From Anaeropeptidivorans aminofermentans (GTDB lineage: Bacteria; Bacillota; Clostridia; Lachnospirales; UBA5962), in contig NZ_OW711693.1 of assembly GCF_940670685.1 (NCBI RefSeq), forward strand, positions 1,488,001 through 1,552,000: a DNA stretch of 64,000 bases, read 5' to 3'. The position numbers and the translations under genes are program-made. Below the pieces are notes generated by a model. The model did not search any database. It worked only from the letters and a program-made list of their open reading frames with translations, and was not told where the DNA came from. Position 1 is the first letter of the stretch, and every line of letters starts with the position of its first letter. This document shows positions 51,478 to 59,387 of this stretch, one piece after another.

Positions 51478-53269
51478 GATAACTGTTTTGCCAAGCAATG
51501 AAACAATTGAATACCAGCATGGGAAGAGCCTTTTGGATATATTATGCGACAAGGGATTGTTATCGGAAAGCCCTTGCGGCGGCAAAGGCATATGCGGAAA
51601 ATGCAAAATTGTAGTTGAAGGAGATTTACCGGAAGTTACGCAAACGGAGACTTCAGTGTTAAGCTCACGAGAACAAAAAGAAGGCTATCGTCTAGCCTGC
51701 ATCGTTTACCCAGAAGGAGATATAAAAGTAAAGCTTGAAAATAAGCATACGACCCATAGGATTCTTACCGGCGGATATATGCCTGATTTTGAACTGAACC
51801 CTTTTATAAGGAAGGTTCCTTTTACTCTGGAAAGCCCCAAGATAGGCGAACATATTTCCTATGAGGAAATTTTTCTTAAAAACACCGGCGCTTTAGAAAT
51901 AGAATACAACGCCCTTAAAGTTCTTCCTACAGAGCAAGGTGAATATACTTTGGTACTTGCAGGAAATAAAATAATTCACATTGAAGCAGGGGATACCTCT
52001 AATAAGCGCTATGGCATCGCGATTGATATAGGCACAACTACAGTTGTCGCCTCTTTAATAGATATGAATACAGGTGAGGAACTGGCCAGCGAATCAAGTA
52101 TAAACACCCAAAAGCAATATGGCTTAGATGTGATAACAAGAATTACATATGTCCTTGAAAATCCTCTTGAGGGATTGAAAAATCTGCAAAATAATATTGT
52201 TCATTGCCTCAATAAGATGGTTGAGCTTCTCTGCGTCAAAACCCATATAGATAAGAAGAATATATATGAGGCAGCCGTTGCCGCAAATAATACCATGCTT
52301 CATCTGCTCCTTGGGGTTCAGCCGGATTCCATAGGCTGCTCTCCCTTTGCGCCTGTATTTAACGGTGCAAAATACATAAAGGCATCTTTGGCAGGATTAG
52401 AACTGCCTGAATACGCAATGCTCTACTGCCTTCCGTCCGTATCATCTTATATAGGTTCGGATATCGTTGCCGGGGCTTATGTAAGTCAAATTTATAAAAA
52501 GCAGGGAAATGTACTTTTTATTGATATAGGGACAAACGGAGAAATACTGTTTTCTTCAAATGGAAAAATAGTATCCTGCTCATGTGCGGCAGGCCCGGCG
52601 TTAGAAGGCATGAATATAAGCAGCGGCATGAGAGCGGCCGACGGAGCCATAGAGGAAATATCCTTGAAACAAGGAAAGTCAGATATAAAGGTTATAGGAA
52701 ATAAAGAGCCTGAGGGGATTTGCGGAAGCGGTATAATGGCCGCTTTGCGGGAATTGATACAGGAAGGCTTTATCAGAAAAGACGGTGCAATTTATAAGGA
52801 AAAGGATTTAAACGAGAAACAGCTTCCTATGCTGTGGCAGGAAGGAAAGAACAAAGGCATTATTTTATATGAGAAAAATGAAAATAAAATTATTATTACC
52901 CAGAAGGATATAAGACAGGTTCAACTGGCAAAAGGCGCAATACTTTCAGGGTTTTATGCGCTTCTTGATAATATGGGCGTTTCTATGGAGGGGCTTGATG
53001 AAATATTGATTGCCGGGCAATTCGGTTCTCATCTTACAGCCGATAGCCTTATAGGAAGCGGTATTTTGCCTCTGGGAACGGAAAATAAAATTTCATACAT
53101 CGGAAATACGTCAAAAGCCGGTGCCCAAGTTGCTCTCCTTAGCGCTGAAGCAAGATTGGAAATGGAAAAGCTTGCTTCCTACATAGATTATATTGAACTA
53201 AGCGCCATGGAGGATTATGAGAAGCTGTTTATAAAATGTCTTGAGTTTCCAGAAAAAAAGGGGGAATGA
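51470..53269 (+). CDS. Corrinoid-activating protein ([2Fe-2S] + ASKHA, RACo/RamA-like)
   Basis: Reductively reactivates oxidised corrinoid (Co(II) to Co(I)) using ATP. N-terminal plant-type [2Fe-2S] domain with Cys36, Cys42, Cys45 and Cys77 (C-x5-C-x2-C...C), a linker domain, then the ASKHA/DUF4445 ATPase (~185-600) opening YGIAIDIGTTTVVASLID with a later VLFIDIGTNGEI and GSG loop. At 600 residues it is standard RACo length. ATG 51470 (in-frame TTG 51467 is also possible) overlaps the methyltransferase stop. Its presence is strong evidence that the preceding genes perform true corrinoid methyl transfer rather than heme synthesis. Confidence 0.9.
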   Translation: MSKITVLPSNETIEYQHGKSLLDILCDKGLLSESPCGGKGICGKCKIVVEGDLPEVTQTETSVLSSREQKEGYRLACIVYPEGDIKVKLENKHTTHRILTGGYMPDFELNPFIRKVPFTLESPKIGEHISYEEIFLKNTGALEIEYNALKVLPTEQGEYTLVLAGNKIIHIEAGDTSNKRYGIAIDIGTTTVVASLIDMNTGEELASESSINTQKQYGLDVITRITYVLENPLEGLKNLQNNIVHCLNKMVELLCVKTHIDKKNIYEAAVAANNTMLHLLLGVQPDSIGCSPFAPVFNGAKYIKASLAGLELPEYAMLYCLPSVSSYIGSDIVAGAYVSQIYKKQGNVLFIDIGTNGEILFSSNGKIVSCSCAAGPALEGMNISSGMRAADGAIEEISLKQGKSDIKVIGNKEPEGICGSGIMAALRELIQEGFIRKDGAIYKEKDLNEKQLPMLWQEGKNKGIILYEKNENKIIITQKDIRQVQLAKGAILSGFYALLDNMGVSMEGLDEILIAGQFGSHLTADSLIGSGILPLGTENKISYIGNTSKAGAQVALLSAEARLEMEKLASYIDYIELSAMEDYEKLFIKCLEFPEKKGE

Positions 53270-53270
53270 A

Positions 53271-54203
53271 ATGGTTGAATTTATATTAATAACAGGCTTT
53301 CTCGGTTCAGGTAAAACCACACTCTTAAATAAAATACTTCCTTGTTTTCTAAAAAACAAGAAGACAGCTATTATAGAAAATGATTTCGGAGACACTTCCA
53401 TAGACAGCATTATTTTAAATTCCTATGGGCTGCCGATAAAAGAGCTTTCATCGGGCTGTATATGCTGTTCTCTTTCCAGTGACCTTGTAAAATTATGCGA
53501 GGATTTAATAAATTCAGAATCTCCTCAGTTGGTTTTAATTGAGCCATCGGGATTAGGAAAGACAAGCGATATAATAAATTCACTGTTTCCCCTGATAGAA
53601 AAAGGTAAAATACAAATTTCTAATATTATAAATTTGGTGGACTGCGCGAATTTCTGGGATTACATAGAAGATTTTGGTGACTTTTTCGGAAACCAAATAG
53701 AATCTGCGTCAAAATTGGTGCTATCCCATACAGAAGGCCTAAATGATAAAAGTATAAAAAAGATAAAAGAATATCTCCGGCAAATAAATGATGCTCCTTG
53801 TTTTTCAGAAAACTGGATTTATTTAAGCTCTGAAAAAGTATATGGGTATTTTAATGATTCTTTAAGCACAATAAAAGAAGAATTATGCGTTTCTTCAGAG
53901 CATGCTCACCATCATCATGACCATTCTGCCAATCAATTTATGACTGTAAGCTTAAAAGCCGACGGACTATTTGAAGAGGCAGAAATAAAAAGCATTTTTG
54001 AAGAAATAAGCCTTAATGAAAATATGACGCTTTTAAGAGCCAAGGGATTTCTCAAGTCGGCTTCAGATACTGGAAGCTTGCATTTTGATTATCTTCCCGG
54101 GCATATTAAAATATCTCCCTCAAAACATGAGGAGAGTATTATTACTTTTATAGGCAGAAATCTTAATAAAGCTCTTTTAGAGGATAAATTTAAAATATGC
54201 TGA
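53271..54203 (+). CDS. CobW/COG0523-family GTPase with His-rich loop
   Basis: G3E P-loop metallochaperone: Walker A GFLGSGKTT (Gly9-Thr17), the family CxCC metal motif Cys63-x-Cys65-Cys66 (GCICCSL), and IEPSGLG switch II. A histidine-rich loop (His211, His213-216, His218) is typical of zinc or cobalt/nickel handling. It follows the corrinoid activator with the ATG at 53271 just after GGGGG, and an earlier ATG at 53241 would overlap the previous gene. In this setting it most plausibly supplies zinc to the MtaA-type enzymes or cobalt/corrinoid to the carrier; COG0523 proteins have varied roles, so the assignment is inference. Confidence 0.83.
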   Translation: MVEFILITGFLGSGKTTLLNKILPCFLKNKKTAIIENDFGDTSIDSIILNSYGLPIKELSSGCICCSLSSDLVKLCEDLINSESPQLVLIEPSGLGKTSDIINSLFPLIEKGKIQISNIINLVDCANFWDYIEDFGDFFGNQIESASKLVLSHTEGLNDKSIKKIKEYLRQINDAPCFSENWIYLSSEKVYGYFNDSLSTIKEELCVSSEHAHHHHDHSANQFMTVSLKADGLFEEAEIKSIFEEISLNENMTLLRAKGFLKSASDTGSLHFDYLPGHIKISPSKHEESIITFIGRNLNKALLEDKFKIC

Positions 54204-54246
54204 TTTTAGAAAACAGTATACGAAATAACATGAAATCTTTATCGGT

Positions 54247-54376
54247 TATAGTAAATTTCAGATTAAACAGTAATAAAAATCGTATATTTTGAATGGCTTA
54301 AACATAGGGCTTTTATATGTTTAAGCCGTTTATGAAAAATAGATTTTTATTACATCCTTCTGTGAAATTTACTATA
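54247..54376. repeat. MITE-like hairpin repeat, family 1, copy f (inverted)
   Basis: 130 bp with ends TATAGTAAATTTCA / TGAAATTTACTATA, in the opposite orientation to copies a, c and d (the CATTCTGTGAAATTT side is at the right). Inserted between the CobW-type gene and the terminator. Confidence 0.83.
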
Positions 54377-54428
54377 AAACTAATAATTTCTGCCATATCA
54401 GGCGGGAATTAAGGAAAAATATAAAGCT

Positions 54429-54467
54429 AAAAAGGCTGATAATCTCATTGAGATTATCAGCCTTTTT
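54429..54467. terminator. Bidirectional terminator after the methyl-transfer operon
   Basis: Perfect 17-bp stem AAAAAGGCTGATAATCT / AGATTATCAGCCTTTTT with a 5-nt loop, A- and T-rich flanks. Ends the 43.9-54.2 kb transcript and may also end the minus-strand IclR gene transcript. Confidence 0.93.
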
Positions 54468-54886
54468 AGACAGATTTAGGCTTTTTATATTCTCTGAATC
54501 ACCCTTTGCGATTTTAGCAAGCTTTAAATAAAACGGTAACAAGAGCCGTATATGGACTATGTTCCAAAATGCAACAGAAACAGAAAAGAACCTTTATTAA
54601 TTTAGTCTTACTTAGTTCTATATAAGCTTAATAATTTGTATTAAGCTTATCAGCGAAGAAAGACAAGCCCATAGAGGAGCCTGTAATTAATTGAGGAGCA
54701 GCCTGTTTGACAAGGAAATAGAAGAGAGAAACAGGCCTGCATGGACTTTGAGAACTCTGGTTGTAAAAGCAGAGGAGGATTTAAAAACATTCCTTGCTAG
54801 AATTGTTTCTGCCCCAGTTACGGACGTAGGGAAAGTAATTAATTCTAAGGTTAAGAAACTCTATATATTATAAAGTGAAATTAATA

Positions 54887-55651
54887 CTAAAGAAATTTTG
54901 AAATTTCCCCCGATATTTCCATAAGAGAAGCGCTGATGGTTTCTACATAATCATAAGTCATTCTGTTTACAGGGCCGGATATGCTGATTGCCGCTACGAT
55001 TTTACCTGAACTGTCACTGATTCCGCACGCAACACAGCGGGCGCCTAATTCGCATTCTTCATCATCAATGGCATATCCTTTTTCTCTTACAGATTGTAAA
55101 TCGGCAATCAAGGCTTCTTTTGTAGTAATTGTATTGGGCGTAAAAACAGCGAGCCCCTTTTCAGCAATTAAACTGTCTATCATTTGTTCATCATAGTTTA
55201 GAAGCAAGCATTTGCCAACGCCTGAGCAGTGCAGTGCGGAACGCTTGCCGATATGCTGCATAATTTTAAGCATTCCGTCAGGCCCGTCAACAACATCTAT
55301 ATATAACGCCCCCATGTCATCATCAATTGCCATACATGAAGCTTCTTTGTAATTGTTGGATAATTTTAAAAGGTATGGATGCACAATGTCTCGTATATTA
55401 AACCGGGAGGCCACCATAGAGCCAATACGGGCAAATTTTAAAGTTAAGAAGTATTTTTGCGTATGATTTTCCTGAGATACATATCCATATTGCATTAGTG
55501 CAGTAATCATTCTCAAAGTTGTGCTTGTGGGCATCTCTACCATTGCGGCAATATCCATCAAACGCATGGGTTCAATAGATTGCGCGAGCACCTCAATAAT
55601 CTTCAAAGCCTTTCCTACTGACTGGTTATATTTTGTTTCACTGCTGGCCAT
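54887..55651 (-). CDS. IclR-family transcription regulator
   Basis: 254 residues: N-terminal winged helix (KALKIIEVLAQSIEPMRLMDIAAMVEMPTSTTLRMITALMQYGYV, ~12-75) and C-terminal IclR effector domain with ACGISDSSGKIVAAISISGP near the end. Start ATG 55651 with AGAGGTG upstream is preferred to the longer frame from 55714. Divergent from the aminotransferase gene; two matching palindromes (ATTTCA-N5-TGAAAT) lie between and are candidate operators. IclR regulators respond to small carbon/nitrogen metabolites such as glyoxylate, allantoin or 2-keto acids, consistent with the aminotransferase/ureide genes it faces. Confidence 0.9.
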   Translation of the reverse strand: MASSETKYNQSVGKALKIIEVLAQSIEPMRLMDIAAMVEMPTSTTLRMITALMQYGYVSQENHTQKYFLTLKFARIGSMVASRFNIRDIVHPYLLKLSNNYKEASCMAIDDDMGALYIDVVDGPDGMLKIMQHIGKRSALHCSGVGKCLLLNYDEQMIDSLIAEKGLAVFTPNTITTKEALIADLQSVREKGYAIDDEECELGARCVACGISDSSGKIVAAISISGPVNRMTYDYVETISASLMEISGEISKFL

Positions 55652-55667
55652 ATAAACACCTCTGATG

Positions 55668-55684
55668 ATTTCATTTATTGAAAT
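55668..55684. promoter_or_regulatory. Palindromic operator candidate 1 for the IclR regulator
   Basis: ATTTCATTTATTGAAAT, half-sites ATTTCA and TGAAAT five bases apart, 17 bp upstream of the IclR start codon. Same half-sites as operator candidate 2. Confidence 0.6.
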
Positions 55685-55720
55685 TATAATACAATTATTA
55701 AAATTTATTGTCAAGAGTTA

Positions 55721-55749
55721 TTGACTTTAAAAAATCAGAATGCTACAAT
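55721..55749 (+). promoter_or_regulatory. Sigma-A promoter of the aminotransferase operon
   Basis: TTGACT (55721-55726), 17-bp spacer, TACAAT (55744-55749). Near-consensus, ~50 bp ahead of the aminotransferase ATG. It lies between the two palindromes. Confidence 0.75.
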
Positions 55750-55770
55750 TATTTCATAAAATAAAACTAA

Positions 55771-55787
55771 ATTTCATTAAATGAAAT
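55771..55787. promoter_or_regulatory. Palindromic operator candidate 2 for the IclR regulator
   Basis: ATTTCATTAAATGAAAT (perfect palindrome extends one base further on each side), just downstream of the -10 box, where bound protein would block transcription of the aminotransferase gene. Confidence 0.6.
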
Positions 55788-55801
55788 TAGGAGGCGTAAT
55801 A

Positions 55802-56917
55802 ATGAAAAATTTATTGGACGGCATTCAAAACACATTGTTAATGGGGGCAGGCCCAAGCAGCGTAGCACCTAGTACTTATTATGCTTTGTCCCGCAGTACC
55901 CTTGGGCATCTGGATCCATATTTTATTAAAATTATGGACTAAGTAAAAGAAGGTCTTCGTACAATTATGGGTACAAAGAATATGCTTACAGTTCCCATGA
56001 GCGGCACGGGTTCAATTGGCATGGAAGCAGCTTTTGTAAACATGGTTGAACATGGGGATAAAGTTCTTGTACTTCAAAATGGGGTATTTGGTCAGAGGAT
56101 GGTTGATGTAGCTTCCCGTTTGGGCGCTGAGGTTACAGAGCTTGCCTTTGAGTGGGGAACACCTGTAGATATAAATAGGGTAGCTGATAAGCTTAGTAAA
56201 GAGGATTATAAAATTGTAGCAGTAGTATACGCAGAAACCTCAACAGGCGTTCGTAACCCTGTGGAAGAAATCGGCAAATTATTAAAGGATAAAGATACAT
56301 TTTTCCTTGTTGATGCGGTTACAGCCTTGGGCGGTATGCCTGTGGAAGTTGATAAATGGGGTATTGATATTTGTTATTCCGGTTCACAAAAATGCCTTTC
56401 CTGTCCTCCGGGAGCTTCACCGATTACATTTTCAGACAGAGCTGTAGAGTTTATTAATAATCGTAAATCCCATGTTCCAAACTGGTATTTGGATATGTCC
56501 TTATTGACAAAATATTGGGAAGGAAACACAAGGGTATATCATCATACGCCGCCAATCAATATGTTTTACGGTATTTACCAGGCTATACATAATATATTGG
56601 AAGAGGGCATGGAAACAGTTTATAATCGTCACCAGAATGTTCATGAACAGTTAGTAAAAGGCATAGAAGAAATGGGTTGGGAAATGCTTGTTGATAAAGA
56701 ATACAGACTTCCTATGCTAAATGCCATCGTTGTGCCTGAAGGTATTGATGAGGCCGCTTTAAGAGATAAGCTCCTTAAGGAATACAATACAGAAATCAGC
56801 GCCGGCCTCGGCACTTTAAGCGGCAAAATAGTAAGAATCGGTCTTATGGGCTATAATGCTCAGCCTTATAATGTTGAATTTGTCTTGAAAGCCATTAAAG
56901 AAATCACTTCTAAATAG
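55802..56917 (+). pseudogene. PucG-like aminotransferase with an in-frame TAA stop
   Basis: PLP-dependent class V aminotransferase of the alanine-glyoxylate / ureidoglycine-glyoxylate (PucG) type. The reading frame starts at ATG 55802 after GGAGG, then reaches TAA at 55940-55942, codon 47, in ...KIMD-stop-VKEGLRTIMGTKN..., and continues in the same frame to 56917 with intact domain features (VYAETSTGV, the PLP Lys in CYSGSQKCLS). Relatives have Glu at that position (GAA; one-base change to TAA). A downstream ATG at 55967 would make a protein lacking 55 residues. So either a recent nonsense mutation, a sequencing error or readthrough. Function if intact: transamination of glyoxylate, in purine/ureide degradation or serine metabolism. 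Confidence 0.82.
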
Positions 56918-57500
56918 TAAATCCTTAAGTATAGAAGAATCTATATTTTACTGGACTGTTGACGAGTAAATCGGGCAGTCCAGTATTTTTATCTCTTTTT
57001 TTATTTTCCAGCGAAAAACTTCTTATGAGAGACTGGCCTATTATTTATTATATTGTACCGGCGTTCAAAATAAAAAGGGCAGAGTAAATGTAAATATGTT
57101 TTACTTTTATACAGGGGCGAGATGAACAAAAATAATATCCTGTGTAATATATTCCACAGGATGGCTAAATACTGTGCATATAAAGACATAAGGGAGCCTC
57201 CGGGGTCAGTATTAATACAAACTGTCAGATTTGATAAAAATTCTTTTCATTCAGCTAAAAATACGATAGGTATTTATCCTTATTTACTAAAAAAGGACTA
57301 TAGAAGCCCAATATTTGATTCTCCAAAGCATAAATTATCAAATATAGATAATTTGAAAGCAATATAATTATCCTTAATGCGGTATACAACGCTTTATATT
57401 TTATTCATAATTAACTTATATCCAAGCGGTTAAAGGCAGCGCATGTTATATTATAAAATGTTTATTAACGCATATCCAATAATAGGAATGGAGGATTCTC
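56918..57500. other. Gap with terminator between aminotransferase and cupin
   Basis: The terminator at 56950-56990 is followed by ~500 bp with no convincing gene. An 81-codon frame at 57122-57367 has a poor, overlapping ribosome-binding site and no recognised relatives and is not called. The cupin promoter should be in the last ~150 bases. Confidence 0.45.
56950..56990 (+). terminator. Terminator of the aminotransferase gene
   Basis: ACTGGACTG / CAGTCCAGT (9-bp stem, 17-nt loop) followed by ATTTTTATC, 30-70 bp after the aminotransferase stop. Confidence 0.8.
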
Positions 57501-57857
57501 ATGGTAAAAAGACAGGGAGAGTATCGTAAAGTATATGAGCCTAATCTGAAAGGCGGAGACGGTATCATTGAAATTGAAAATCTCTTTGAACCGGAAGATT
57601 TTCACGGTATTGGCAGGCTCTACGGAATCAGTATCATTCACCCAGGCGATTCAATTGGCTGGCACCAGCATATTGGCGAGCAGGAGGCCTATTTTATACT
57701 TGAAGGTGAAGCGCTTTACAATGATAACGGTGAAGAAACCATTTTGCGGCCCGGAGATTATGCTATTTGCAGAGACGGTGAGTTTCACGCCATTAAATGT
57801 CATGGTGAGAAAACCCTTAAATACATAGCCTTTATTATGTTTACGAATAAAAAATAG
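57501..57857 (+). CDS. Small single-domain cupin protein
   Basis: 118 residues with a single cupin barrel: metal-binding motif 1 H-x-H with downstream Glu (GWHQHIGEQEAYFILEGEA), and motif 2 PGDYAICRDGEFHAIK with the second His. ATG follows GGAGGA. 10 bp ahead of the allantoinase-like gene, so probably coupled. Small cupins of this kind may act as isomerase, dioxygenase, hydrolase or regulators; here the context suggests ureidoglycine/ureide chemistry, but the (S)-ureidoglycine aminohydrolases are double cupins, so this is not one by length. Confidence 0.72.
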   Translation: MVKRQGEYRKVYEPNLKGGDGIIEIENLFEPEDFHGIGRLYGISIIHPGDSIGWHQHIGEQEAYFILEGEALYNDNGEETILRPGDYAICRDGEFHAIKCHGEKTLKYIAFIMFTNKK

Positions 57858-57867
57858 GGGGGTCAAG

Positions 57868-59220
57868 ATGGATGTAAGAGTGAAAAACGGAAGAATCGTT
57901 GATGCCGACAGGGTCTACCAAGGGGATGTATATATTAAAGATGGTAAAATAGCGGCAATTATGACAGGAGATGAGGTCATTGCCGCGGCAGAAGAAATTG
58001 ATGCAAAAGGCAATTTTATTTTTCCGGGAGGGATTGATCCTCATGTGCATTTCAATGATCCGGGATATAACTGGCGGGAAACATTTTCAACGGGCTCCAA
58101 AGCGGCAGCGGCAGGCGGCATTACTACTATAATTGACATGCCTTTGCAGAATACCCCGAATCTCCTTAACATAAACGCATATAAAAATAAGGCGGAAGCA
58201 GTTAAAAATGCTTCTTATATTGATTATTGCTTTTGGGGCGGCTTTGTAAATGATAATATTGCTGATTTTGATGGAATGGCGGATATTGGCGCAAAGCATT
58301 TTAAAGCATTTATGAGCAGTGCAGGCTCTGATTATCCGTTTGTAAATAACGGTATCATTAAAAAGGCCATGGAAAAGCTTGCTGGCACTAAACTAATGCT
58401 TGGTTTCCACTGTGAGGATTATCATATTATTGCGGAAGAAGAAAAGAAAATTACCCAGGCAGGCAAAAATACCCGAAGAGACTTTTTAGATTCTCGCCCT
58501 CTGATAGCAGAGTTCATTGCAACTAAAAATATAATCGATATGGCAGGGTATACAGGTGCGAAGGTGCATATATGCCATGTCAGCCATCCGGAGGTTGCGG
58601 AAGAAATACGAAAAGCAAAGCATCAAGGTGTAAAAATAACAGCTGAAACATGCCCCCATTATTTGGTATTTACTGAGGAAGATATGCTTGAAAAAGGAAC
58701 CCTCTTAAAATGCGCGCCTCCTTTGAGAAATGGGCAGGCAAGAGAGGGCCTCTGGCAATATGTGCTTGACGGCACGTTGGATTGTGTTGTAAGTGACCAT
58801 TCTCCGGCGTCCTCTGAGGAAAAATTAGACGATGGCGGCAAAAAAAGCATATGGGATGTTTGGAGCGGTATAAGCGGCGTTCAAACCGGTTTTCAGGTAA
58901 TATTTAACGAGGTGTACCATAAACGGAAGCTGAGTCCCTGTTATGTGGCTAAAATGATGAGCCTTGGAGCGGCAAAGGCATTTGATCTTTATCCTGCAAA
59001 AGGGGCAGTGATTCCCGGGGCTGACGGGGATTTAGCTATTGTAGACCCTGAAAAGGAGTGGGAGATTAAAGGTGATAAGCTCCTTTATACCAATAAGATT
59101 TCAGGGTTTGAGGGATTAAAGGGAAAAGGCTGCGTCGTAACCTCTATTCTGCGAGGGCAAGTAATTTATCAGAATGAAATAATTGTTGGAAAGCCGGGAT
59201 ACGGCAGGTTAATTCAATAG
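57868..59220 (+). CDS. Allantoinase-like cyclic amidohydrolase (AllB family)
   Basis: 450 residues of the dihydroorotase/allantoinase/hydantoinase group. Binuclear metal site: GGIDPHVHFNDPG (His-x-His), the carboxylated-Lys region HFKAFMSS, later metal histidines in GFHCEDYH and VHICHVSHPE, and catalytic Asp in SDHSPASSE. AGGGGGGT precedes ATG. Relatives hydrolyse allantoin to allantoate or hydantoins; dihydroorotase is less likely because the pyrimidine genes are absent. The likely pathway is purine/ureide breakdown given the PucR regulator and neighbouring amidohydrolases. Confidence 0.85.
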   Translation: MDVRVKNGRIVDADRVYQGDVYIKDGKIAAIMTGDEVIAAAEEIDAKGNFIFPGGIDPHVHFNDPGYNWRETFSTGSKAAAAGGITTIIDMPLQNTPNLLNINAYKNKAEAVKNASYIDYCFWGGFVNDNIADFDGMADIGAKHFKAFMSSAGSDYPFVNNGIIKKAMEKLAGTKLMLGFHCEDYHIIAEEEKKITQAGKNTRRDFLDSRPLIAEFIATKNIIDMAGYTGAKVHICHVSHPEVAEEIRKAKHQGVKITAETCPHYLVFTEEDMLEKGTLLKCAPPLRNGQAREGLWQYVLDGTLDCVVSDHSPASSEEKLDDGGKKSIWDVWSGISGVQTGFQVIFNEVYHKRKLSPCYVAKMMSLGAAKAFDLYPAKGAVIPGADGDLAIVDPEKEWEIKGDKLLYTNKISGFEGLKGKGCVVTSILRGQVIYQNEIIVGKPGYGRLIQ

Positions 59221-59321
59221 TAAATAAGAAGCTACTTCACAACAGTATTATAATTGGGTAAAATTAAACCAATGAAAAATTATTTAGTCTTTATAAATAG
59301 TTCTCATATTGCTGTAAGGCA

Positions 59322-59358
59322 AAAAGCAGGCTGCCGATTTGCCGGCGGCCTGCTTTTA
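59322..59358 (+). terminator. Terminator after the allantoinase-like gene
   Basis: AAAAGCAGGCTGCCG / CGGCGGCCTGCTTTT (one mismatch) around a short loop, flanked by T residues, ~100 bp after the stop. It may attenuate transcription into the next genes. Confidence 0.85.
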
Positions 59359-59387
59359 ACAATATTAAATCAGAAAGGGGATACACT

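Larger units (their letters stand above)
54204..54886. other. Gap after the methyl-transfer operon
   Basis: 680 bp. Contains family-1 copy f (54247-54376), the terminator at 54429-54467 and AT-rich sequence to the IclR gene. A 60-codon frame at 54691-54873 starts at TTG with no clear family and is not called. Confidence 0.5.

Noticed and set aside
54691-54873. 60-codon frame starting at TTG before the IclR gene
   Set aside because: No ribosome-binding site and no recognised relatives; composition similar to random open sequence.
57122-57367. 81-codon frame upstream of the cupin
   Set aside because: GGGGCGAG directly abuts ATG with no spacing, and no family pattern was recognised. It could be a remnant.
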